Origin: DATDVD01 sp035290065
GTDB lineage: Bacteria > Pseudomonadota > Gammaproteobacteria > Coxiellales > Coxiellaceae
DNA length: 11,153 bases
Direction: 5' to 3'
NCBI GenBank assembly: GCA_035290065.1
Contig: DATDVD010000074.1
Span: 1-11,153 of the forward strand
The position numbers and the translations under genes were made by a program. The notes beneath the pieces were generated by a model. It saw nothing but the letters and a program-made list of their open reading frames with translations. It ran no database searches and was not told the DNA's origin. Below are positions 1 to 5,443 of the stretch, one piece after another (position 1 is the first letter of the stretch; each line of letters starts with the position of its first letter).

Positions 1-1720
1 CCTGGGGATCATCTACAAAATCCATAAAACCTGCTTTCGGTCGACCCGATCGTTCGGCTAATTCTGTTAAATAGAGAGAATTTTCTGCAAACCATCGCCT
101 AATGACACGAAGATCAATAGATTTAGGAATGGGATTTAAACCATCGTGAATCTTCTTATCAAGTTGGCTAAAAGAAGGGCAGGCCTCATCGCCAGATGCA
201 TCATCTGCTGATGTTTCATTTCCCGAAGTTTCTTCTTCGGGCACTGGAGATAGAGATAATGACACTAAGTAGGCAGCTATTCGTAATAAACATTCGAAAA
301 TAGGCCCTAAAAAAATCACTCGCGTAGGAGGCTGCTCAGGCTTCTTCTGTCGCGCTAAAAAAAGGACCTGCCTAGGAGGCTCAGGTTTCTGTAATCCAAA
401 ATTAGCGGGTTTTTTATTATTTAATATATCTTTATCACTAAAGTTGACTCCCCATTCGTCTGGCGTACCCATATTCACCAAAAGCGGACCTCTTTCTTGT
501 CCCGTTTCAGGATCCATCCATCGAAAATCCCCGCGTTCAAAATATCGGGATACCAATCCTTCAACACCCGTTGCTGTAATAACCGTACTGGCCTCATGAA
601 CAGCCCGACGAATAGCGGCACAACTTTCGGCTAATTTTTCAGGCGAAGAATCTTTAAAATAAATAAAACTTCGGCTACTAGGAGTAAACCCTAAATTAAA
701 GGACAATGATTTTAGTAATTGTCCCTTGTCTCGGTCAATAAAAGTAATATCTTCTGGTAACACACCACTGGCCAATAAAGCTTGAACAATTCCTTTGCCT
801 ACTTTGCCAAAACCAAATATCACGAATTTTCTACCGCGATTAAAAAGCTTTCGAGAAATTTCTTCCTCCGTTATTTCCGGTAATAATTTTGCGAGCTGCT
901 CTCTTCTAGCAGCAATGGAGCGTAAAAGTACAGCTAATTCTATACTTCTTTCTCCATAATTTTCGCGCGCTTGCCTAGCAGCCAACATTAACCTCTCAAG
1001 TTCTTGTTCCATGGAAGAAATAATTTCTTCCCATTGCTGTCTTTCATGAGCAATTAACGCACGACGACATCCATCCCCTGTTCCATAATACGTTTCAATA
1101 TTTTTGGTAATAGAATCATAATCAGCTGAGATGATGGGGTAATCCAAGCCTTCATAGACACGTGGATCTACATGCGTGAGTTCTACGCTACCTATTTTAG
1201 GCCGAATTTTACCTACTAGCCCTGCGGCACAATCGAGCGTGACATCATAGTCTCCGGAGGGAGGAAGAGGGGAATAAAAGGGAATACCTGCTCTCACTAA
1301 AATCTCTTGAATATCGGAATGAACCACCAATTCACTGGTAGCTGATACATCCAGCTCTGCACCTGCTATGAGTAACGCATACACCATAATTAATGTAGAA
1401 CGTGTAAGATGGCAATTTAATAAAACTTTTTTACCCGCGAAAGGTTTGTCTCTCTCCCACTCCTCAATGAGCCGCGCTAAACCTGTCCATTCTTCAGCGG
1501 GTATCTCTTCGAAGGCTTCTCGAAGAATTCGGAGAGCTTCAGCCTTATCAAATGAGCGGGAAAGAAGAGTAGTGCTTGTTCCACCGCCGATACCGGCGAC
1601 AGCAGCCGTCGTGGGCGCCGGTGCAGGCCTGGGAATAGGCATGTAAATAGGTGGTAATGCTGCTGGCATTACGGCAGCAGAAGTTCCGTCAGTCGGTAAT
1701 GCTGCTCTTACTGATCGCAT
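1..1720 (-). CDS. Divergent S-adenosylhomocysteine hydrolase-like protein, 3' end beyond window
   Basis: The frame is open from ATG at 1720 to the left edge: 573 codons with no stop, so the C-terminus is missing. The start has a good SD (AAAGGGG, about 8 nt upstream) that overlaps the stop of the Dabb gene. Residues 1-50 are Ala/Pro/Gly-rich. Residues 97-149 resemble the SAHH substrate domain (NCHLTRSTL in place of the family's CLHMT, then AGIPFY). Residues 201-213 (YDSITKNIETYYG) resemble the family's NDSVTKSKFDNLYG. Residues 298-331 form a Rossmann NAD site (FGFGKVGKG, then acidic D329 after strand 2), and residues 378-418 (STVITATG, LVNMG) match the family's FVTTTG and CNIG. Between these, residues about 223-290 form a charged, helix-rich insertion not found in canonical SAHH. 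Residues 440-573 are unlike the SAHH C-terminus and include an acidic Ser/Glu/Asp stretch (494-512). The family hydrolyses S-adenosylhomocysteine to adenosine and homocysteine. The fold assignment is fairly secure, but I would not infer that activity because key residues differ. Confidence 0.8.
   Translation of the reverse strand, partial: MRSVRAALPTDGTSAAVMPAALPPIYMPIPRPAPAPTTAAVAGIGGGTSTTLLSRSFDKAEALRILREAFEEIPAEEWTGLARLIEEWERDKPFAGKKVLLNCHLTRSTLIMVYALLIAGAELDVSATSELVVHSDIQEILVRAGIPFYSPLPPSGDYDVTLDCAAGLVGKIRPKIGSVELTHVDPRVYEGLDYPIISADYDSITKNIETYYGTGDGCRRALIAHERQQWEEIISSMEQELERLMLAARQARENYGERSIELAVLLRSIAARREQLAKLLPEITEEEISRKLFNRGRKFVIFGFGKVGKGIVQALLASGVLPEDITFIDRDKGQLLKSLSFNLGFTPSSRSFIYFKDSSPEKLAESCAAIRRAVHEASTVITATGVEGLVSRYFERGDFRWMDPETGQERGPLLVNMGTPDEWGVNFSDKDILNNKKPANFGLQKPEPPRQVLFLARQKKPEQPPTRVIFLGPIFECLLRIAAYLVSLSLSPVPEEETSGNETSADDASGDEACPSFSQLDKKIHDGLNPIPKSIDLRVIRRWFAENSLYLTELAERSGRPKAGFMDFVDDPQ
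307..392 (-). repeat. Imperfect tandem duplication inside the SAHH-like gene
   Basis: Two adjacent segments (about 307-350 and 355-392) share the plus-strand pattern CTAAAAAAA, then TAGGAGGCT, CAGG and TCTGT. The second copy lacks a few bases relative to the first. In protein the copies read KPEPPRQVLFLARQ (residues 445-458) and KPEQPPTRVIFLG (460-472). Both keep the frame, so the duplication adds a second Pro-rich linker plus short hydrophobic strand. It lies just after the Rossmann part and before a hydrophobic segment (466-490). Whether it is functional or only tolerated cannot be told from sequence. Confidence 0.7.
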
Positions 1721-1732
1721 ATTAATTCCCCT

Positions 1733-2035
1733 TTATTCGAAATCAAAGGCTACAACGCCTTCCGGAAAACTGATTAAATAGTGTTTAATTTTTTCAGCAA
1801 TCATTTTATGTTTAGGATGCTCTAAATAACCATCCCGTGATTGGGCGTGATCAAAACGCATAATAAACCCTGTATTAAAATTTTGGTTTAATCCTTCATG
1901 GCTTTGATAATGGCCATATTCAAACGATAAAATGCCGGGGATATCTTGTTTGAGTGACGCAAGTTGTTCCATAAGCTCCGAAACCGTAGCATCATTTACA
2001 TCGGGACGAAATTTCAATAACACGACGTGTTTCAT
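1733..2035 (-). CDS. Dabb (stress-responsive alpha/beta barrel) domain protein
   Basis: This 100-residue protein is a single Dabb domain (PF07876 type), full length for the family. It begins MKHVVLLKFRPD, has the central IPGILSFEYG strand, then the EGLNQNFNTGFIMRF block, the YLEHPKHK helix and a terminal strand ending AFDFE. These are the usual conserved positions of this small dimeric ferredoxin-like barrel. Biochemical roles in the family vary and many members have none assigned, so no substrate is proposed. The start is supported by a strong SD (GGAAGGTGAG, 8 nt from ATG). It is the first gene after a predicted promoter and structured leader. It ends 12 bp before the SAHH-like gene, whose SD overlaps this stop codon, so the two are probably co-transcribed and perhaps translationally coupled. 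Confidence 0.9.
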   Translation of the reverse strand: MKHVVLLKFRPDVNDATVSELMEQLASLKQDIPGILSFEYGHYQSHEGLNQNFNTGFIMRFDHAQSRDGYLEHPKHKMIAEKIKHYLISFPEGVVAFDFE

Positions 2036-2202
2036 TGAATGTTCTCACCTTCCAATTTGTTTGATACCGGGCAGATCCATCCAGCTCTAGAAAAGCTGAG
2101 CCCTATTGACTTGCGACGACCCCGATTAAGAAAGGGGTCAACGCTTCCGTGAATTTCTTTGCTGTGTCAGCGATTTAAAACCGCAGCAAAGTGTACAAGT
2201 CA
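2036..2202 (-). promoter_or_regulatory. Structured 5' leader of the Dabb/SAHH-like operon (candidate cis-regulatory RNA)
   Basis: From the predicted transcription start near 2202, the RNA can fold into a three-way junction. P1 pairs 2197-2202 with 2107-2112 (TGACTT/AAGTCA). P2 is an 8-bp stem (CTTTGCTG/CAGCAAAG, 2184-2191 with 2157-2164). P3 pairs 2134-2144 with 2113-2123, with a GACCCC/GGGGTC core, a G-U pair and one U-U mismatch, and it works better as minus-strand RNA than as plus. A further hairpin (CAGCT/AGCTG, 2082-2098) is enclosed by GGGC/GCCC (2100-2103 with 2069-2072). The SD and start codon follow with no U-run terminator. It matches no riboswitch class that I recognise. It could instead be a separate small RNA or a degenerate repeat. 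Confidence 0.45.
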
Positions 2203-2207
2203 GGCGT

Positions 2208-2235
2208 ATTTTACTCTAATTTGAAAGGGTTGCAA
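2208..2235 (-). promoter_or_regulatory. Predicted sigma70-type promoter for the Dabb/SAHH-like operon
   Basis: Read on the minus strand, a -35 box TTGCAA (2230-2235, 4 of 6 consensus positions) is separated by 16 bp from a -10 box TAAAAT (2208-2213, 5 of 6). Transcription would start about 6-7 nt downstream, near 2202, exactly where the first strand of the leader's outer stem begins. That coincidence strengthens both calls. The promoter lies 22 bp after the stop of the upstream HAD gene. Confidence 0.55.
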
Positions 2236-2257
2236 ACTGTTTAAATGCAAAGAAATA

Positions 2258-3136
2258 TTAAGGTTGGGACAGCTGTTGAACGTACCGTTTCCACGCGTGA
2301 TCCACCTGCGTTTTACGGTTATAATCAAACGTTTTAACGGCATTATCATCGTAGGAATAACGAATAGACACGACACGAATAGAAGAAGAGCGAAAGGCCT
2401 GTTCCATATCATTCACATTTTTCTGCTGATCGTCAGCAAATACAATGGCACGTATAACAGTAGGTGAGCGATGCAATAAGGTTTGCAACATCACACCTTT
2501 ATTTTGACCGGCTACCATGAAAATACCCTTCCAATAACTAACCCATCGCGGAGAGGAGAGATTCAGTGTTTTGGCTTCTGCAGACGATAATCCAAATTTT
2601 TTCCACTGATTAATTTGATAGGGCAAATAAGGGGAAGGTGTGGGGAAGGCTACTGGCAAAGGCGTGCGTTGAAAATCGAAAGCATTGCGTTCTAATTGAT
2701 TTTCGGTGCCTGGGCGCATATCGGCATTTCGTGCAGTGATTACAATAACTTTTATACCCTGCTGTTGCAAAGTTTTCACGCTGGCTGGAATATCGCTTTC
2801 TGTCGGATGCATGCGAATATTCTGTGTAACTACCGTGGAAATACGTATTAGTGCATCCTGTGTAGGGGCCACCAATTCCGGAGAATGTGGATCATTCTTT
2901 AACAATTGAGTTTGCCAGTCATACCACTGGGGGCTACCAAAATCGTGATTAGCCGTAAGTAAGGTATTATCCATGTCTAATGCCACTAATACATGCGTGG
3001 GGCCTACTTGATGGGCTAATTGTAAGGCTTGGTCTTGGATGGCTTTAAAATGCTGTGCTGTTAAAGTGGCTGCGTTGACACCAATAAAGAAGAAAAAAGA
3101 AATAAAAAATAACAATTTTGAAATTATTTTTTTCAT
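2258..3136 (-). CDS. Exported HAD-superfamily phosphatase-like protein (DUF2608-type)
   Basis: This 292-residue protein has an apparent signal peptide: MKKIISK, a hydrophobic and Phe-rich core at about residues 8-20, and likely cleavage near VNA-A (22/23). The mature part carries all four HAD motifs in order: motif I DMDNT at 54-58 (nucleophile D54, acid/base D56), motif II VIVITARN with T134, a candidate motif III lysine at K213 (GQNKG), and motif IV FADD with D235 and D236. HAD enzymes of this layout are usually Mg-dependent phosphohydrolases acting through an aspartyl-phosphate. The length and the WKGIFMVAGQNKG block recall the DUF2608 family I associate with Coxiella and Legionella; that assignment is from memory. 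Activity on phosphomonoesters in the periplasm or outside the cell is inferred. AGGTGG lies 4 nt before the ATG. No clear promoter of its own is visible, so it may be read through from sucD or from within the palindromic elements. Confidence 0.85.
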   Translation of the reverse strand: MKKIISKLLFFISFFFFIGVNAATLTAQHFKAIQDQALQLAHQVGPTHVLVALDMDNTLLTANHDFGSPQWYDWQTQLLKNDPHSPELVAPTQDALIRISTVVTQNIRMHPTESDIPASVKTLQQQGIKVIVITARNADMRPGTENQLERNAFDFQRTPLPVAFPTPSPYLPYQINQWKKFGLSSAEAKTLNLSSPRWVSYWKGIFMVAGQNKGVMLQTLLHRSPTVIRAIVFADDQQKNVNDMEQAFRSSSIRVVSIRYSYDDNAVKTFDYNRKTQVDHAWKRYVQQLSQP

Positions 3137-3178
3137 GATACCACCTGTCGCCTAAATGAAAGCAAGTTGAAAATAATG

Positions 3179-3260
3179 GTAGGGGCAGAGCGTGCTCTGC
3201 CCTCCGTGCAATATTAAAATCTTGTGCTGCATTTCCGGGCAGACCACGGTCTGCCCCTAC
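3179..3260. repeat. Palindromic repeat element, copy 1 (82 bp, REP/BIME- or MITE-like)
   Basis: The element is bounded by perfect 11-bp terminal inverted repeats, GTAGGGGCAGA and TCTGCCCCTAC. Each end is itself a hairpin: left GGGCAGAGC-gt-GCTCTGCCC, right GGGCAGACC-ac-GGTCTGCCC. A spacer of about 35 bp separates them. No ORF is contained. The layout (two head-to-head short palindromes in an intergenic gap) resembles a BIME or a non-autonomous palindromic element. The leftward (minus) transcript of its last hairpin is followed by a T-rich run (CATTATTTTC), so weak termination upstream of the HAD gene is possible. Confidence 0.85.
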
Positions 3261-3292
3261 GGGTAAGAATGCATCCCTCAATTATTTACCCG
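3260..3292. repeat. Small inverted repeat between the two palindromic elements
   Basis: CGGGTAA (3260-3266) and TTACCCG (3286-3292) are perfect 7-bp inverted arms around a 19-nt loop. It lies in the 43-bp spacer between the two 82-bp copies, giving five potential hairpins in the whole gap. It may be incidental. Confidence 0.4.
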
Positions 3293-3303
3293 GCTTGAAA
3301 ATC

Positions 3304-3385
3304 GTAGGGGCAGAGCGTGCTCTGCCCTCCGTGCAATAGTTAAACCTTGTGCTGCGTTCTTGGGCAGACCACGGTCTGCCCCTAC
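3304..3385. repeat. Palindromic repeat element, copy 2 (82 bp, REP/BIME- or MITE-like)
   Basis: Same length and same arms as copy 1, with 75 of 82 positions identical. All seven differences fall in the central spacer, and the outer hairpins are unchanged. It begins 125 bp from the start of copy 1. Both copies are preceded on their left by TTGAAAAT (3167-3174 and 3295-3302), so a larger unit may have been duplicated. It ends 6 bp beyond the sucD stop codon, where its hairpins would sit at the 3' end of the sdh-suc mRNA. No U-run follows the first hairpin, so it does not look like a classic intrinsic terminator. Protection of the mRNA 3' end is a plausible role. Confidence 0.85.
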
Positions 3386-3391
3386 AAGAGA

Positions 3392-4264
3392 TTAGGTGCC
3401 TAATACTTCGGCTACTTTTTTGCCAATTTCAGCCGGGGATTTAACGGTGTAAACACCCGCGGCTTCTAAGGCTTTAAATTTATCAATGGCGGTGCCTTTT
3501 CCACCGGCAATAATCGCTCCTGCATGACCCATTCGTTTGCCAGGCGGGGCCGTGATGCCAGCGATATAAGAAACAACCGGTTTTTTTATGTTGGATTTAA
3601 TAAAATCCGCGGCTTCTTCTTCCGCACTGCCGCCAATTTCGCCCACCATCACAATAATTTCTGTTTGTTCATCGTACTCAAACATTTCTAATACATCGAT
3701 AAATTGTGTGCCAGGAATAGGATCGCCTCCAATACCCACACACGTGCTTTGACCCAATCCTAATTGACTGGTTTGATTGACTGCTTCATACGTTAACGTG
3801 CCTGAACGCGAGACAATACCCACTTTTCCTTTTTTATGAATATAACCTGGCATAATACCAATTTTGCATTCGCCCGGTGTAATAACGCCAGGACAATTGG
3901 GGCCAATCAAACGCGCATCTTTGTTAGCAAGATACGCTTTTATTTCGAGCATATCCAAGACGGGAATACCTTCGGTAATACAAATCACCAATTGAATACC
4001 ACCTTCAACCGCTTCAATAATAGAATCTTTACAAAAAGGCGCAGGAACAAAAATCACACTGGCATCAGCCCCTGTCGCGTCCACCGCATTACGCACGGTA
4101 TTAAATACGGGCAAACCTAAATGTGTTTCTCCTCCTTTACCCGGCGTTACACCCCCTACCATTTTCGTGCCGTATTCCATGGCTTGTTGAGAATGAAAAG
4201 TGCCTTGATTACCAGTAAAACCTTGGCAAATGACTTTGGTATTTTTGTTAATTAAAATGCTCAT
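3392..4264 (-). CDS. sucD: Succinate-CoA ligase (ADP-forming), alpha subunit
   Basis: SucD pairs with SucC to interconvert succinyl-CoA and succinate with substrate-level phosphorylation in the cytosolic TCA cycle. The 290 residues match the family's usual length. The CoA-binding Rossmann motif GFTGNQGTFH is at 15-24, followed by the GGVTPGKGG loop (37-45). GPNCPGVI (121-128) and the ligase domain with GEIGG (208-212) come next. The phosphohistidine loop is KRMGHAGAI with H247. The start ATG directly abuts the sucC stop codon with no gap, and its SD (GAGGT) lies inside the last codons of sucC, so translation of the two subunits is probably coupled. It is the last gene of the sdh-suc cluster. 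The stop codon is followed within 6 bp by a palindromic element rather than by an obvious terminator. Confidence 0.98.
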   Translation of the reverse strand: MSILINKNTKVICQGFTGNQGTFHSQQAMEYGTKMVGGVTPGKGGETHLGLPVFNTVRNAVDATGADASVIFVPAPFCKDSIIEAVEGGIQLVICITEGIPVLDMLEIKAYLANKDARLIGPNCPGVITPGECKIGIMPGYIHKKGKVGIVSRSGTLTYEAVNQTSQLGLGQSTCVGIGGDPIPGTQFIDVLEMFEYDEQTEIIVMVGEIGGSAEEEAADFIKSNIKKPVVSYIAGITAPPGKRMGHAGAIIAGGKGTAIDKFKALEAAGVYTVKSPAEIGKKVAEVLGT

Positions 4265-5425
4265 CTACTTAACCTCTTTTACGACACGGGCAGCGGCAGC
4301 GGCAAAACCTTCTACCGCAATGATATTCAATCCACTGTCTTTTAATTTTTTAAGGCCTAATGCCGCATGGGTTCCCTCTAATCGAACCACAACAGGTATC
4401 GATACCCCTACTTCCTTCACAGCACCCATAATGCCCTCGGCGATTAAGTCACAGCGCACAATTCCGCCAAAAATATTGACTAAAACTGCTTTGACTTGTT
4501 TATCCGATAAAATAATTTTAAACGCTTCTGTCACGCGTTCTTTAGTAGCCCCACCGCCTACATCCAGAAAGTTGGCCGGTTCGCCGCCATTTAATTTAAT
4601 TAAATCCATAGTGGCCATGGCAAGCCCTGCTCCATTGACCATGCAGCCGATGTTTCCTTCTAATGCAATGTAACTTAAATCCCATTCTTTAGCACGACGT
4701 TCGCGGTCATCTTCTTGTGTGGGATCGCGCATTTCAATAATATCGGGCTGACGATACAACGCGTTATCATCAATGGTTATTTTTCCATCTAAACAAATTA
4801 ATTGGCCTTCTTTTGTCACTACTAATGGATTAATTTCTAAAAGGCTTAAATCTTTTTTGATGCACATTTGATACAAACCGGTCATCAATTTGACAAAGGC
4901 TTTCATTTGATCGGGCGTCAATCCTAAACCAAACCCTAATTCACGGCATTGGTAGGATTGCAAACCCACTACAGGATCAATGATGGCTTTCAGAATTTTT
5001 TCCGGGCTTTTATGAGCCACTTCTTCAATTTCTACACCGCCTTCGGTAGAAGCCATAAATACTATTTTTTGGGCCGAGCGATCGATCACCGCACCTAAGT
5101 ATAATTCACGCGCAATGTTAGAAGGTGCTTCTACCAATACGGCATTAACAGGTTGACCGTGGGCATCTGTTTGGTAAGTCACCAATCGTGTGCCTAGTAA
5201 TTTTTGAGCCAGCGCGCGCACTTCATTCAAATTGTTAACTAGCTTCACACCTCCGGCTTTGCCACGCCCTCCGGCATGCACTTGTGCTTTGACAACCCAA
5301 CCATTCCCACCCAAACGATTGGCCGCATCCACCGCTTGTTCAACGCTGATGGCCACTTCACTGGCAGGAACCGGCACGGAAAAAGATTTTAATAAATGTT
5401 TTGCTTGATATTCGTGTAAATACAT
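4265..5425 (-). CDS. sucC: Succinate-CoA ligase (ADP-forming), beta subunit
   Basis: SucC supplies the ATP-grasp nucleotide site and part of the succinate site of succinyl-CoA synthetase. At 386 residues it is close to the E. coli length of 388. The ATP-grasp domain shows VVKAQVHAGGRGKAGG (44-59), including K46 and the glycine-rich loop. The metal-binding positions are in LEINPLVV (N199) and LDGKITIDDNA (D213). The C-terminal ligase domain has NGAGLAMATMDLI (264-276), then FLDVGGGA (287-294). The start MYLHEYQAK is the usual family N-terminus. A GAGGT SD lies 9-10 nt upstream in the 18-bp gap after sucB. The stop TAG is immediately followed by the sucD ATG. Nothing in the active site looks altered. 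Confidence 0.98.
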   Translation of the reverse strand: MYLHEYQAKHLLKSFSVPVPASEVAISVEQAVDAANRLGGNGWVVKAQVHAGGRGKAGGVKLVNNLNEVRALAQKLLGTRLVTYQTDAHGQPVNAVLVEAPSNIARELYLGAVIDRSAQKIVFMASTEGGVEIEEVAHKSPEKILKAIIDPVVGLQSYQCRELGFGLGLTPDQMKAFVKLMTGLYQMCIKKDLSLLEINPLVVTKEGQLICLDGKITIDDNALYRQPDIIEMRDPTQEDDRERRAKEWDLSYIALEGNIGCMVNGAGLAMATMDLIKLNGGEPANFLDVGGGATKERVTEAFKIILSDKQVKAVLVNIFGGIVRCDLIAEGIMGAVKEVGVSIPVVVRLEGTHAALGLKKLKDSGLNIIAVEGFAAAAARVVKEVK

Positions 5426-5443
5426 TCTGTTTGCTACCTCTTT

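Noticed and set aside
1368..1646. Plus-strand open frame of 92 codons with an Ala/Gly/Val-rich end
   Set aside because: It is antisense to the SAHH-like gene, whose opposite frame stays open for 573 codons with recognisable motifs. The Ala/Gly richness mirrors the low-complexity N-terminus of that gene.
2036..2202. Possible SAH or SAM riboswitch, suggested by the downstream SAHH-like gene
   Set aside because: I could not find the conserved core sequences I know for these classes. The leader is reported only as an unassigned structured RNA.
2200..2467. Short overlapping frames on both strands at the 3' end of the HAD gene
   Set aside because: They lie inside or out of frame with the HAD gene and the downstream promoter, and have no recognisable domains.
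3045..3281. Minus-strand open frame of 78 codons running from the palindromic repeat into the HAD gene
   Set aside because: It is translated through the repeat hairpins and overlaps the signal-peptide coding part of the HAD gene out of frame. It has no SD or homology.
3179..3385. Possible CRISPR array from repeated 20-25 bp units
   Set aside because: There are only two 82-bp units, each itself an inverted pair of hairpins, with related rather than unique spacers and no cas genes.
3137..3391. Rho-independent terminator after sucD
   Set aside because: The first hairpin after the stop is followed by AAGAAC rather than a U-run. Only the last hairpin of copy 1 has a loosely T-rich tail, which is too weak to call.
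4230..4673. Plus-strand open frame of 147 codons
   Set aside because: It is antisense to the sucC/sucD junction, both of which are certain. The composition is low-complexity and no family resemblance was seen.
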